Of a stretch of DNA of 64,000 bases, positions 37,544-47,529 are shown piece after piece; position 1 is the stretch's first letter; each line of letters opens with the position of its first letter. A program made the position numbers and the translations under genes. The DNA is taken from NCBI RefSeq assembly GCF_005404815.1, contig NZ_BJDF01000012.1:1-64000 (forward strand), given 5' to 3'. Source of the stretch: Companilactobacillus huachuanensis (GTDB taxonomy: Bacteria > Bacillota > Bacilli > Lactobacillales > Lactobacillaceae). The notes beneath the pieces are model-generated. The model was not told where the DNA came from, searched no databases, and saw only the letters and a list, made by a program, of their open reading frames with translations.

Positions 37544-38320
37544 TTAATTATTACGGTTATATGCCCAAACGGTTAAAGGAGCAAATACAGCTACGATCAT
37601 TATTCCAAAAATTAAGACCAAGAAAGCTTCGTTCGTCCATCTTCCAGTTGTCAAAATCTGTCTAATAGCAGTGATCACATAAGTAATAGGATTCATATAC
37701 GCAATGATTTGCATGGTCTTTGACAATGTCTTAATCGGAATAAACGCATTTGATAGGAATGACAATGTCATCATCGTTATCATTGAAAAACTTTCAACCG
37801 TTGTTGCACTTTTAGCTAACAATCCTAACAAAGCAAAGATCCATGAAATTGCCCAACCGGTAAATATGGCTAGTAATCCACTGACAACAATTCCGCCAAA
37901 ACCAGCTTCAGGTCTCCAACCCATTACATATCCAGTCGCTAACGAAGTAATCGTTGCAACTGTCAAGCGCAAGATATCAGCAAACAGTTGTCCAGCTAAA
38001 GGTGCAATGTGTGCCATAGGTAAAGACTTGAATCGATCGAACACTCCTGAGTCTAAATCTTCCCTGATTTGTGATCCTGAGCCTGATGCCGCTGAAAGCA
38101 TTGTTTGAATCAATATTCCCGGAACAATTGTTGGTAAATAATTTTTAACATTACCGGCAATTGCCCCACCGAATAAATAGCCAAACATCAACATAAACAT
38201 AATCGGCTGAATAATGACATCCATAAATCTGTCCGGATTGTGAATCGTCTTGAGTAAATTGCGATATGCCATAGTTGCTGTATTCATAATTAAACTGCCA
38301 CGATGTGTTTTTATATCCAT
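37544..38320 (-). CDS. ABC-2 type exporter permease (DrrB family)
   Basis: Membrane subunit of 258 residues with six membrane segments; the fold and length match DrrB/daunorubicin-type exporters (MDVIIQPIMFMLMFGYLFGG near residue 33 is typical). It follows its ATPase partner by 18 bp with GAGG before the ATG. The MarR-type gene divergent from the ATPase suggests induction by a toxic compound. Substrate unknown. Confidence 0.88.
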   Translation of the reverse strand: MDIKTHRGSLIMNTATMAYRNLLKTIHNPDRFMDVIIQPIMFMLMFGYLFGGAIAGNVKNYLPTIVPGILIQTMLSAASGSGSQIREDLDSGVFDRFKSLPMAHIAPLAGQLFADILRLTVATITSLATGYVMGWRPEAGFGGIVVSGLLAIFTGWAISWIFALLGLLAKSATTVESFSMITMMTLSFLSNAFIPIKTLSKTMQIIAYMNPITYVITAIRQILTTGRWTNEAFLVLIFGIMIVAVFAPLTVWAYNRNN

Positions 38321-38338
38321 AATTAAGCCTCTATATTT

Positions 38339-39274
38339 TTAATTTTTTCCAACTGTCAAATTCATAAAGACATCATCTAACGATGGCTCCTGAACGGTTA
38401 AACTATTGATAACAATTTTAGCCTGCTTTAAAGCGATTAATAACGGTGTCAATTGATCGATACTAGCTAAATTAGTACTCAACCGTTGTCCCAAAATCTG
38501 AGCAGTTGTGCCTAATTGATCTGCTACCAATTTAACAGCTGCCTTTACTTGCTGAACTTCAGTCACGGAAAAACTCAGATTGATTCCACCGACTTGTTGT
38601 TTAAGCTCCAAAGGTGTCCCAATTTTCACTAGTTTACCGTGATCAATTACAGCTACTCTATCAGCTAGTTGATCTGCTTCATCAAGATATTGCGTCGTTA
38701 GCACGATTGTAGAACCATGAGATACTAATTTTCGAATCGTTTCCCACATTTGTGTTCTCGTCCTTGGATCCAGACCCGTAGTCGGTTCATCTAAAAAAAT
38801 CAAGGCTGGACGCGTAATCAAACTAACCGCTAAATCTAACCTGCGTCGCATGCCACCTGAAAAATTTTTAAGTGATTTATCAGCTGAATTAACTAACGAG
38901 AATTCAGTCAGCAATTCTTCAGTCCGCTGCTTTGCATTCACTCGAGATAATCCATTTAATCTAGAAAAAATCATTAAATTTTCTCGTGCTGAAATATCCT
39001 CATCCACCGAAGCATATTGTCCCGTTAAACCAAACATTGAACGTGCCAGCCGACCTTCTTCAATAGTGTCATGACCAAAAATTTTTACCTGTCCACTATT
39101 GGGCTTTAGTAAGGTCGTCATCATTCGTAAAGCTGTTGTTTTACCAGCGCCATTGGGACCTAGGAGTCCAAAAACTTCGCCTTGTTTCACATTAAACGAA
39201 ATATCATTAACCGCGATTTTATCGCCAAACTTTTTTGTTAAATGACTAACCTCAATTGCATTAGTTACTGTCAT
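38339..39274 (-). CDS. ABC exporter ATP-binding protein (DrrA family)
   Basis: ATPase of 311 residues with Walker A GPNGAGKTT near residue 39, signature SGGMRRR, Walker B LIFLDEP, and a C-terminal DrrA-type extension ending LDDVFMNLTVG. It pairs with the permease downstream. GAGG precedes the ATG. It is divergent from a MarR regulator and shares a promoter region holding inverted repeats. Confidence 0.92.
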   Translation of the reverse strand: MTVTNAIEVSHLTKKFGDKIAVNDISFNVKQGEVFGLLGPNGAGKTTALRMMTTLLKPNSGQVKIFGHDTIEEGRLARSMFGLTGQYASVDEDISARENLMIFSRLNGLSRVNAKQRTEELLTEFSLVNSADKSLKNFSGGMRRRLDLAVSLITRPALIFLDEPTTGLDPRTRTQMWETIRKLVSHGSTIVLTTQYLDEADQLADRVAVIDHGKLVKIGTPLELKQQVGGINLSFSVTEVQQVKAAVKLVADQLGTTAQILGQRLSTNLASIDQLTPLLIALKQAKIVINSLTVQEPSLDDVFMNLTVGKN

Positions 39275-39299
39275 TATTGTTGCCTCGATATCTAATTTT

Positions 39300-39344
39300 T
39301 AATCAGGTTACCTGACCAAATTCAATTGTAAGGGTACCTGATTA
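39300..39344. promoter_or_regulatory. Inverted repeat in the ABC/marR intergenic region
   Basis: TAATCAGGTTACC (39300-39312) and GGTACCTGATTA (39333-39344) are near-perfect inverted repeats centred between the divergent genes; a further CCCTGACTAT follows at 39370. A TATAAT at 39399-39404 is the likely marR -10 box. It is the probable operator of the MarR protein. Confidence 0.6.
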
Positions 39345-39425
39345 ATATTGCAAGTATTTTATTCATGTCCCCTGACTATCATTTTTCCAAGCAACCAGTA
39401 TAATATTCTTTGGAGGTAAAACCAT

Positions 39426-39944
39426 ATGCCTAATTTACTCAAACAGAAAACTGCTGCTGGAAAACTCATTGAATTCGGTATGGTACGTCATATCGCTGAC
39501 AATGCAACGCACAAAGATTCTGATAAAAACGAACGAAGATCTATGTTTCAGGGTCAAGGAAAAATCTTACTTGCACTTTCACAATCCGATGGATTATCAC
39601 AAAAGGAATTAGCGACACGACTTGATTTGACAGCACAATCAACCGCCGAGTTCGTCAATAAACTAGTAAAAAAACAACTCGTTACTAAAGAAAAATCGAC
39701 TAAAGATCGACGGATGACAATTATTCGTTTAACCGATTTGGGACGTCAAACCGCCACAACTGAGGCTTCAGAAGTACCTGACTTTTTAAAAGTTTTGAAT
39801 GATGAAGAACTTGACCAATTTAACAATATTTTAACCAAAATAAATACACAACTTTATGAAGAAATCGACAATTCTGATAAACAGAATCTCTTTAGCAAAT
39901 CGAAACAAATTATTAAAGATGGAATCCGTGATTGGTTCCTTTAA
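39426..39944 (+). CDS. MarR family transcriptional regulator
   Basis: Winged helix regulator of 172 residues with the DNA-binding region at about 45-110 (SQKELATRLDLTAQSTAEFV; wing KDRRMTIIRLTDLG). It has a somewhat long C-terminal tail. TGGAGG precedes the ATG. It is divergent from the ABC exporter genes, which it probably represses. Confidence 0.88.
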   Translation: MPNLLKQKTAAGKLIEFGMVRHIADNATHKDSDKNERRSMFQGQGKILLALSQSDGLSQKELATRLDLTAQSTAEFVNKLVKKQLVTKEKSTKDRRMTIIRLTDLGRQTATTEASEVPDFLKVLNDEELDQFNNILTKINTQLYEEIDNSDKQNLFSKSKQIIKDGIRDWFL

Positions 39945-39969
39945 AATATTGCTCAATTTATTCTTACAA

Positions 39970-40286
39970 ATAAAGGCTGAAAGTTTGATGCCGTTTCCAG
40001 AGCTGAAAGCATTCATATGCTGCGCGGTACAATCCGAGCCAAAAAGCGGTCTCGAATCTCGGTTGAAGCCTTACCAAAAACCGGTAAGTCTCCAACACGC
40101 CCGGTGGTGTAAGAGTAAAGTTCTAACGCCACTTTCGCGGCAAATGAATACTTTCAGCTCTTCCAACTAGGTTTTTTATAATAAGAATGTTCAACTGTAA
40201 TCTCTTGCCATTTAACTAAATTGGTAAATAAATTGAATTTAGGACTGTAACAGCAATGTTTATATCACCTTTTCAACCTTCAGTTA
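39970..40286 (-). mobile_element. MITE-like cloverleaf element, copy 4 (reverse orientation)
   Basis: Ends are TAAAGGCTGAAAG and CTTTTCAACCTTCAG. The core (about 39988-40170) has closing stem GAGCTGAAAGCATTC/GAATACTTTCAGCTC and a hairpin CTTACC/GGTAAG where other copies have CTCGC/GCGAG, so the pairing is kept by changes on both sides. It lies just past the marR stop codon. Confidence 0.8.
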
Positions 40287-40293
40287 TCCATAC

Positions 40294-40342
40294 AAAAGCA
40301 CCAGACACTTTTTTTTCCTAGAAGAGTGTCTAGTGTTTTTTT
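40294..40342 (+). terminator. Terminator-like hairpin after copy 4
   Basis: CAC-AGACACT pairs with AGTGTCT-GTG around a T-rich loop, with a run of Ts on the right. It may serve marR transcripts that run through the repeat. Confidence 0.6.
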
Positions 40343-40493
40343 GTACAATTCGGAAGGTTAAAAAATTGAGATTATGTCTTCGATTCTGGTATTAAAACCT
40401 TAATCCAGGTAGGAAGAAAAATTAGTTAAGACTTCAAAAAAAGACATTATGAACAATTAAATTACTTCTGAAATCGCTATAATTCAAACAACC

Positions 40494-40811
40494 AAAGGTT
40501 GAAAGAAGAAAAATTAATATAACCATTATTGTTACAGCCATAGACCAGATTTATTCAAATAAGCAGAAGTTTTTATTTTATTTGTTCCTGCCGTGAAAAA
40601 ATAAACTAGTTGGAAGAGCTGAGAGTATTCATTTGTAGCGAAAGTGGCGTTATTGCTTCAGCAATTACACCACCGGGCGCGTTGAAGACTCGCGGGTTTT
40701 GCGAGGCTTCAACCGAGGCTCGAGACCGCTCTCTGGCTCGGGCCGTTCCGCGCAACAATTGAATACTCTCAGCTCTGGAAACGGCATGCTTAACTAAATT
40801 TTAAACCTTTA
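40494..40811 (+). mobile_element. MITE-like cloverleaf element, copy 5 (best-preserved core)
   Basis: Left end CAAAGGTTGAAAG, right end TTAAACCTTTAG. In the core (40604-40789) the closing stem GAGCTGAGAGTATTC (40616-40630) pairs perfectly with GAATACTCTCAGCTC (40761-40775). Inside are a GTGG...ATTGC/GCAAT...CCAC hairpin (about 40644-40673), a GTTGAAG-CTCGC/GCGAG-CTTCAAC hairpin (40681-40713) and a CCGAG/CTCGG hairpin (40713-40741). The remaining bases to the MFS gene (40812-40892) hold only its ribosome binding site. Confidence 0.82.
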
Positions 40812-40892
40812 GTTAATCAATGAATTGGACAGGATTTTTATTTTAGGCTATCCTTAAATTGTTATTAGACTAAACAAAAGAAGGGGTATCTT

Positions 40893-42284
40893 ATGAATAA
40901 GGGTGAAATCCAAAATAGCCTATCACGCAAGTTATTCATCATAACTTTGTTGTCCGGAACCTTCACAATGTCGATCAGTCAATCTTCACTTTCAACGGCT
41001 TATCCAACATTAATGAAATTTTTCGGCGTGACTGCACCAACAATTCAATGGCTAACAACTGGTTTTATGCTGATTATGTCAATCATGATGCCAATCAGTC
41101 CTTGGCTTTTAAACAATTTTTCATTTAAAAAGATTTTTCTAAGTGTCGTGGCAATTTTTGCCGTTGGTACTTTTGTAATCATCATCGCACCCAATTTTCC
41201 AATCGCAATGTTAGGTCGAGCCTTGGAAGCTATTGGTGTTGGTATCCTATTCCCATCGTTTCAATCTGTTCTAATGTCCATTACACCAGAACAAAAACGC
41301 GGTGCCACGATGGGGTATGCCGGTTTAGTTATGGGATCAGCTTTAGCAAGTGGTCCAATTATTTCCGGTATCGTTTTAAACTTTCTTCAATGGCAAGGAT
41401 TATTCGTCATTTTCTTATTGATCATGATTGTTATTTTTATCAGTGGTCTGTTCAATATTAAAGACGTTATCCCACGTCACAAAGCTAACTTAGATTTAAT
41501 TTCAACAGTCTACTTACTTGGCGTTATTGGCTTACTTTATGTCGTTAATCAAGCTGGAGCGACGAGGAGTTTTGGCACCAACCTAGTAATCTTGTTAGTA
41601 ATAAGTATTATTTTAACGTTCTTATTTATTCATCGTCAGCTAACAAAAAAAGAACCACTACTAGATTTGAAAGTTATGAAGAATTTCAATTTCGATTTAG
41701 CCGTTTTGTTAACAGGATTCTCGTACATTTCACTGATTGTAGTGACAATTATTTATCCGCTTTATTATCAAAATATTTTGCACACAACCGTCTTAATGTC
41801 AGGGCTAGCTCTAGTTCCGCCAGCTATTGTCCTCAGTATTCTTAATCCGTTGACGGGTAGATTAGCCGATCAAATCGGTTTCAAATCAACTTTGCTCATC
41901 GGAATGTCTATGATTGTCGTGGGTTGGTTCCTATTATTTATCATCCATACACAATTAAGCATTTGGCCAATGATTGTCATCGCCACACTAATTGAAGGTG
42001 GCAATGCCTTTGTTATGATGCCTGCCACAACTTTAGGTGGAAATTCATTATCTGAAGAACTACTTCCCCATGGAACAGCCATCATTACGACCGTCCGTCA
42101 ACTACTTGGCTCTCTAGGAGTAAGTCTGGCAACATTAATTCTCGTTACGTCTAACCAAAAGCATCACTTACCAGCCAATACTGGTTTAATCGGTTACCAA
42201 AAAGTCTTCGCCTTCTTCTTTGGCATGGCAGTTATTGGCTTCATCTTTTCCTTGTTGATTAAGAATAATAAAAAGACTGCTTAA
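40893..42284 (+). CDS. MFS multidrug exporter (DHA2, EmrB/QacA-like)
   Basis: Drug:proton antiporter of 463 residues with about 14 membrane segments. It carries the motif C-like GPIISG segment near residue 152, the motif A-like loop NPLTGRLADQIGFK near residue 317 and, earlier, WLTTGFMLIMSIMMP typical of DHA2 exporters. AGAAGGGG precedes the ATG. It is a single gene with its own terminator, placed between two copies of the cloverleaf element. Substrate unknown. Confidence 0.88.
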   Translation: MNKGEIQNSLSRKLFIITLLSGTFTMSISQSSLSTAYPTLMKFFGVTAPTIQWLTTGFMLIMSIMMPISPWLLNNFSFKKIFLSVVAIFAVGTFVIIIAPNFPIAMLGRALEAIGVGILFPSFQSVLMSITPEQKRGATMGYAGLVMGSALASGPIISGIVLNFLQWQGLFVIFLLIMIVIFISGLFNIKDVIPRHKANLDLISTVYLLGVIGLLYVVNQAGATRSFGTNLVILLVISIILTFLFIHRQLTKKEPLLDLKVMKNFNFDLAVLLTGFSYISLIVVTIIYPLYYQNILHTTVLMSGLALVPPAIVLSILNPLTGRLADQIGFKSTLLIGMSMIVVGWFLLFIIHTQLSIWPMIVIATLIEGGNAFVMMPATTLGGNSLSEELLPHGTAIITTVRQLLGSLGVSLATLILVTSNQKHHLPANTGLIGYQKVFAFFFGMAVIGFIFSLLIKNNKKTA

Positions 42285-42350
42285 ATTTTGTTAGTCAGAA
42301 TGATTTCTGATAAAATTAAATCTTTAATTATAGGAAAATTATATAAAACA

Positions 42351-42410
42351 ATGGGTTGCATCACACTTAAAGAATCAAATAATTAGGTGTGATACAACTC
42401 ATTTTTTATA
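42351..42410 (+). terminator. Terminator of the MFS gene
   Basis: GGGTTG-ATCACAC pairs with GTGTGAT-CAAC-C, followed by TTTTTT. Confidence 0.8.
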
Positions 42411-42418
42411 TAATTTAT

Positions 42419-42684
42419 CTAAAGGTTGAAAGGTGAAAAATTAATCTAACGATTGCTATTACAGGCCTGAAGCTAATTTATTTAAATACTCAGAAATCTT
42501 TATTTTATTGTTCCCCCCATTAAAAAAACTAGTTGGAAGAGCTGAGAGTATTCATTTGCAGCGAAAGTGGCGTTATTGCTTCAACCGAAGTCCGAGACCG
42601 CTCTTTGGCTCGGGCCGTTCCGCGCAGCAATTGAATACTCTCAGCTCTGGAAACGGCATACTTAACTAAACTTTCAACCTTTAG
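42419..42684 (+). mobile_element. MITE-like cloverleaf element, copy 6 (internally deleted)
   Basis: Ends are CTAAAGGTTGAAAG and CTTTCAACCTTTAG, a perfect 14-bp inverted repeat. The core lacks about 53 bases: the text runs from GCGTTATTGC straight to TTCAACCGAAG, removing the right half of one hairpin and most of the next. The closing stem GAGCTGAGAGTATTC/GAATACTCTCAGCTC is intact. Beyond it, 42693-42890 holds a GCCATC/GATGGC hairpin and a TATAAT at 42850 that may serve the next gene. Confidence 0.8.
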
Positions 42685-42890
42685 TTATTTATTTCTCAAG
42701 GTTCATTTAATAAACTTTAGTCAAAAAGGAAAAGCGTAATCAAATATCATCTGAAATGGCTAATACAATCTGTTTACTAAAAATCCACTCACCGAAAATT
42801 CTGATAAGCAGCCATCGGCGATGGCATACATAGTTATTCGAAAATGCAGTATAATTAATCTTTGGATTACATACTTTTAGGAGGGCAATT

Positions 42891-44609
42891 TTGAATTTAA
42901 AGAATAGACCCGCTCTGCAGACAATTTTAATTGCGTTATTATTTTTCATCACCTTACTAATTTGGACACTCTGGCAATTTCATTTTAACTACATGGTTTC
43001 GATGTATGATACTTACTTTCATTCCCAACGTATCTATGAAATTCGCTTAGCTTTCCAACAACACACCCTACCCAGTTGGGTTAATTTCAATACTTTTTTC
43101 AATACTGGACAGGCTGTTAATGGAATGTATCCTGACTTTACACTCTGGCCTTTTGTTTGGATCACCAACTTTTTAACGCCGATCCATCAACAAATTGCTA
43201 TTAAAGTCTTGATTAATGCCCTAACATTTATCGTTTCATTTTTATCACTAAACAAGCGCTTTGATTCACGTAACGCCGTTTTAGCTGCCTCCATTTTTGC
43301 TTTATCTGGTTCAGCATTGAAGGATTTAACCAGTGAAATGCAAACTGGAACCGCAATTGTAATGATTTTTGCCTTTCCAATACTCTTCACACTTAAAGAT
43401 GCCATTGAAAGTACTAAAATTGATCCACCGCTAATTATCAAAACAGCTTTGTTAATGACGATTGTTATTAACTCTCATCTACTAAGTGCGGTTACTATTA
43501 CGATGGTCGCTGGACCCTTACTGATTATTGAAACCATTATTAAGAAAAATTACTTAGCTTGGATTAATTTGATAATCGCTGCTTTGTTAACTGTTGTCTT
43601 ATGTCTGCCAATAATTTATCGTATCCTTCGTATTTCCAAAACCGGTTTATTAGCACCTTTTGGTAAAGGTCATGTTGTCAGTGAGCCAATCTGGACGTTA
43701 TTTATGACAACTAGTTGGAATGCCAAGTCAACTATCTCGGTTGCTTCAATTATCTTGTTGGTAATCGTATTAATTGGACTCAAGAAAGATAAAATTCGCC
43801 AACTAATGCCATGGTTCTTAGTGGAACTAGTTTTAATTGTGTTTAGTACTAATCTGGTTCCTTGGGGCCTCCTCAGCAAATTACCAGTTCTCGATACTTT
43901 CCAATACGCTAACTGGCGCTTTGCTCCATTTTTAGGCATGATCCCACTAATATTAATTTTGATTAACTTTGACCAAAAGAATGCTCGACTCATCTTCATT
44001 GTGATGACTGCTTTATCATATGGAATGGCAATCCACACAGCTTATCATGATCAATTTTACAAAACATTTCATAGTCCAATTGTGACTGAATATTCTAAAA
44101 CCACTGTTCCGATGAATAATTCAGCTAAAATAACTTCGACCGGAATTAACAGCGATACCTTAATGCGGACACTCATTCCTGACTATGCACCCAATTCAGT
44201 CCCACTACAAAAAAATTCAGATGGTGCCAGTTTAGATCCGCAGATAAACTATTTAATTTCTCATCATTTAGCTGTGACACCGACAAAAGATGTTCCACTA
44301 ACACACACAGCCATTGCCAATTCACTCACCTTAACTGCTCATAATGCACCTAAGGGAACAATAAAATTACCAGTCTTTGGTTACCGCACTTTAAATTATC
44401 AAATTAAACTAAATGGGAAAACCGTTCCATTTAAGATTGATGAAACTGGTTTTATTACATTGATCAATCAACATGCTTATAAAAAAGTTGATTATCAAAT
44501 TACGCAGATTCAGCCGATGATTTATCGACCATTAATTTGGTTCTCATTTATTTTATTTACAGCACTGATAATTGTATTATTCATTCCTTTTATAAAAGTT
44601 AGACATTAA
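42891..44609 (+). CDS. Large polytopic membrane protein, possible GT-C type glycosyltransferase
   Basis: A 572-residue protein with about 11-12 membrane segments across residues 10-395, an extracytoplasmic domain (about 395-545) and a final membrane helix. The first loop has YMVSMYDTYFHSQRIYE with an acidic pair, as in GT-C enzymes that use lipid-linked sugars, and the layout resembles YfhO-like/6-pyruvoyl-type membrane proteins. The start is TTG, well placed after AGGAGGG. I do not recognise the exact family. It is an orphan gene with its own terminator. Confidence 0.65.
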   Translation: MNLKNRPALQTILIALLFFITLLIWTLWQFHFNYMVSMYDTYFHSQRIYEIRLAFQQHTLPSWVNFNTFFNTGQAVNGMYPDFTLWPFVWITNFLTPIHQQIAIKVLINALTFIVSFLSLNKRFDSRNAVLAASIFALSGSALKDLTSEMQTGTAIVMIFAFPILFTLKDAIESTKIDPPLIIKTALLMTIVINSHLLSAVTITMVAGPLLIIETIIKKNYLAWINLIIAALLTVVLCLPIIYRILRISKTGLLAPFGKGHVVSEPIWTLFMTTSWNAKSTISVASIILLVIVLIGLKKDKIRQLMPWFLVELVLIVFSTNLVPWGLLSKLPVLDTFQYANWRFAPFLGMIPLILILINFDQKNARLIFIVMTALSYGMAIHTAYHDQFYKTFHSPIVTEYSKTTVPMNNSAKITSTGINSDTLMRTLIPDYAPNSVPLQKNSDGASLDPQINYLISHHLAVTPTKDVPLTHTAIANSLTLTAHNAPKGTIKLPVFGYRTLNYQIKLNGKTVPFKIDETGFITLINQHAYKKVDYQITQIQPMIYRPLIWFSFILFTALIIVLFIPFIKVRH

Positions 44610-44648
44610 AAAATCCGTCCTGATTATTATCAAGGACGGATTTTTTTA
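44607..44648. terminator. Bidirectional terminator, membrane protein / whiA
   Basis: AATCCGTCCT/AGGACGGATT hairpin flanked by A and T runs, between convergent genes. Confidence 0.9.
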
Positions 44649-44664
44649 CTAACCGATGCAGATA

Positions 44665-45594
44665 TTACCCCACTTCGGCCAATTCATTCAATTTTCTTAA
44701 GCGGTGATTGATACCTGATTTAGAAATTGGTCCACTAGGAACCATATCGCCTAATTCTTTCAAAGAAACTTCTGGATTATCCAAACGTAGAACAGCAATT
44801 TCACGTAATTTATCTGGAAGGGAATCCAAACCAACAGTTGCCTGCAAATGTTTAATATTTTCAATTTGACGTTCGGCTGCGGCCACAGTCTTATTGATAT
44901 TAGCATTCTCGCAATTAACCAAACGGTTAACTGAATTTCTCATATCACGAACGATTCTAATATCCTCAAACTTCAACATCGAATTAGTAGCACCGATCAC
45001 TTGTAAAAAGTCAGCAATTTTCTCAGCTTCCTTCAAGTAAACGATATAACCATTTCGACGCTTAGTTGTTCGGGCATTCAAATGGAAATAATTCATCATT
45101 TGGGCAATGCCTTCATTATGATTTTCATATAATGAATAAATTTCCAAGTGGTATCTCGAAGTTTCAGGATTATTAACACTTCCGGTAGCCAAGAAGGCTC
45201 CACGAAGATAAGAACGCATCCGTTGATCTTCATTCAATACTTCCTCTGGTACATCAGTATTGATTGACAATCCAGATTCATCCAAAATATCTAGGTCAGT
45301 CAAAACTTTATTAGTATCATGTTTTAAACGAACTAGATATTGATTATTCTTCTTTAATTTCATCTTTTTTCGCACAAGCAATTCTGATTCCATACCATAC
45401 TTTTGCTTGATCAAAGAAAAAATTCTTCTGGCAATTGCAGCGTTCTCAGTTTGTGCGGTTAAGACAAAGTGATGATTCTGAATACTTAATGAGCCATTCA
45501 TCCTTAACAATGCCGCTAACTCTACACGAGCATGTTCCGGATGGACAACTAATTTTGTGAGTTCTTGTTTAACCTCACTTGCGTATGATGCCAC
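44665..45594 (-). CDS. whiA: DNA-binding protein WhiA
   Basis: Conserved Gram-positive protein linked to cell division and chromosome segregation; 309 residues. It has a degenerate LAGLIDADG homing-endonuclease fold ([16 protein letters not shown] near residue 128) and a C-terminal helix-turn-helix ([20 protein letters not shown]). The GTG start overlaps the yvcK stop in TAGTG, with GAGGTGAG upstream. It is last in the conserved rapZ-yvcK-whiA operon. Confidence 0.95.
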   Translation of the reverse strand: MASYASEVKQELTKLVVHPEHARVELAALLRMNGSLSIQNHHFVLTAQTENAAIARRIFSLIKQKYGMESELLVRKKMKLKKNNQYLVRLKHDTNKVLTDLDILDESGLSINTDVPEEVLNEDQRMRSYLRGAFLATGSVNNPETSRYHLEIYSLYENHNEGIAQMMNYFHLNARTTKRRNGYIVYLKEAEKIADFLQVIGATNSMLKFEDIRIVRDMRNSVNRLVNCENANINKTVAAAERQIENIKHLQATVGLDSLPDKLREIAVLRLDNPEVSLKELGDMVPSGPISKSGINHRLRKLNELAEVG

Positions 45595-46628
45595 TAACGT
45601 CTCACCTCATTTTTTCTATTTCCTGATTGTAAGGATAAATTCAGTATCTCCTTAGCAACCTTTTCACCATCATGGAATGCACCTTTATCATGCAATGACA
45701 AGAAATCGTCTTGAATAACTTTACATCCCATATCTCTTAAACTCTTAAAATCTGTTTGAACCTGATTGACATACTCGTCATATTTTTTATGATCCATATA
45801 TCCGCCAGGTATTTTTCTAGTATTAACTAAAACGGTATCAATAAAGTTACCGCCTAAGTGTTGGTTCAAAACCTTCACATGATCAGCATCAGTAAATCCT
45901 TCAGTTTCACCAATTTGCGTCATAATATTACAAATATAAACAACCTCAGCTGATGTTTGTTTAACCGCCTCACCGATATCGCTGATCATTAAATTAGGTA
46001 GAATACTAGTAAATAAACTACCTGGTCCTAAAACAACAACATCAGCTTGCATAATTGAGGCAATAACTGAGATCACTGACTTCGGCTCATTCTCAGGTTC
46101 ATCAGAATTTGTGACCCAAACACGTTTAACATGCTTACCAGAATGAGTAATTTCATGCTCTCCAGCTAAGGTTGTTCCATCTGTAAATTCAGCATGCAAT
46201 GTCAATTTCGTATTGCTTGCCGGATAAACTTGGCCATCAACGTGCATCATTTTAGATAGTTCTTGTACGGCATCAAAAATATTAGGTGACATTTCCGTTA
46301 AAGCAGCAATAATAAGATTTCCAATCGCATGACCTGAGAAGAAATCATCATTGGTTCTAAAACGATATTGGAAAACATCTAAGTCTACTTTAGGTAAATC
46401 AGACAGTGATGCCAAAACATTTCGGATATCCCCAGGAGGGACAACATTAATATAATCACGAATGATACCAGATGATCCCCCATCATCAGCAACGGTAACA
46501 ATTGCGGTAATATTAGCATCCATATTTCTTAAACTGTTTAATACAACTGGTAAACCAGTACCCCCACCTATAACTACAACTCTTGGACGACGTCCTTTAA
46601 CAACTCGAACTATCCTATTTGTTGCCAT
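45594..46628 (-). CDS. yvcK: YvcK/GlmR-type gluconeogenesis factor (UPF0052)
   Basis: Cytoplasmic protein of 344 residues; in Bacillus the orthologue binds UDP-GlcNAc and adjusts carbon flow into wall precursors. [11 protein letters not shown] (residues 20-30) and VADDGGSSG are the signatures of the CofD-like fold. The start overlaps rapZ by 14 nt with AGAAGG upstream. Middle gene of rapZ-yvcK-whiA. Confidence 0.94.
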   Translation of the reverse strand: MATNRIVRVVKGRRPRVVVIGGGTGLPVVLNSLRNMDANITAIVTVADDGGSSGIIRDYINVVPPGDIRNVLASLSDLPKVDLDVFQYRFRTNDDFFSGHAIGNLIIAALTEMSPNIFDAVQELSKMMHVDGQVYPASNTKLTLHAEFTDGTTLAGEHEITHSGKHVKRVWVTNSDEPENEPKSVISVIASIMQADVVVLGPGSLFTSILPNLMISDIGEAVKQTSAEVVYICNIMTQIGETEGFTDADHVKVLNQHLGGNFIDTVLVNTRKIPGGYMDHKKYDEYVNQVQTDFKSLRDMGCKVIQDDFLSLHDKGAFHDGEKVAKEILNLSLQSGNRKNEVRR

Positions 46629-47529
46629 GTTCGATTACCTTCTTTTGCGATTTTTCCATGTCACGATGAGTAATATCGACGTAGTATTTCTTCTTCAAAT
46701 CCATACCTAGTCGTTGAGCAATGGCAACTGAGCGGTGTTGACCACCCGTACAACCAATTGCAATCGTTAAACTGGTTTTCCCTTCTTTTTCATATCCAGG
46801 AACAATATCTTGCATCAAATCATAAAATTTATTATAAAAGTTTTGTGTTTCTTCATCATTCATCACGTAATCATAAACTGGCTTATCCAGTCCAGTTTGA
46901 GTTTTCAATTCTTTAATATAAAACGGATTTCTCAAAAATCTCACGTCCATGACAATATCAGCGTCGATTGGCAAACCATATTTAAAACCAAATGACAGCA
47001 CTTCAATATGGAACGTTGGAACCACTGAACTCTCTTGGAAATTATCAAAGATCTCTTCACGCAATTGACGAGGTGTTAAGTCAGTCGTATTGATTTCAAC
47101 TGAAGCACGTCCCCGAATTTCGGATAATAATTCACGTTCTTTTTGGATTCCGTCCAACAAACGACCTTCCATAGCTAATGGATGACTGCGACGCGTCTCC
47201 TTGTAACGAGAAACAAGCTCCTCATCAGAAGCATCCAAAAATAAAATCTTCATATCAACTTTTTGGTGTTTCTCTTGTTCATCTTCATCCATTTTTGAAA
47301 GCATAGAAAAAATTTCATCATAAAATGCACGTGATCTAATATCTACAACTAGTGCTACTTTTTTTATTTTACCCGATTCATGAACTAGCTCCCAGAATTT
47401 GGGAAGCAAGTTAGGTGGCATGTTATCAATACAAAAATATCCTAAATCTTCAAAGGATTGCATGGCTACAGTTTTACCAGCACCACTCATCCCGGTAACA
47501 ATGACCAAACTAAGCATATCTTCCGCCAT
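46615..47529 (-). CDS. rapZ: RNase adapter protein RapZ (YvcJ), nucleotide-binding
   Basis: P-loop protein of 304 residues that binds nucleotides; the Enterobacteria homologue guides sRNA decay in GlmS control, while the Gram-positive role is less clear. Walker A GMSGAGKT is at 13-20, a Walker B-like ALVVDIRSR near 70, and the C-terminal [10 protein letters not shown] near 262. The start at 47529 follows GAGG by six bases; an in-frame extension of 11 codons has no binding site. Confidence 0.93.
   Translation of the reverse strand: MAEDMLSLVIVTGMSGAGKTVAMQSFEDLGYFCIDNMPPNLLPKFWELVHESGKIKKVALVVDIRSRAFYDEIFSMLSKMDEDEQEKHQKVDMKILFLDASDEELVSRYKETRRSHPLAMEGRLLDGIQKERELLSEIRGRASVEINTTDLTPRQLREEIFDNFQESSVVPTFHIEVLSFGFKYGLPIDADIVMDVRFLRNPFYIKELKTQTGLDKPVYDYVMNDEETQNFYNKFYDLMQDIVPGYEKEGKTSLTIAIGCTGGQHRSVAIAQRLGMDLKKKYYVDITHRDMEKSQKKVIEHGNK

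Noticed and set aside
40494-40811. Cloverleaf core as a tRNA or T-box
   Set aside because: Stem lengths are far from tRNA, there is no T-loop or acceptor end, and no T-box motif (GGGTGG-ACCGCG) is present.
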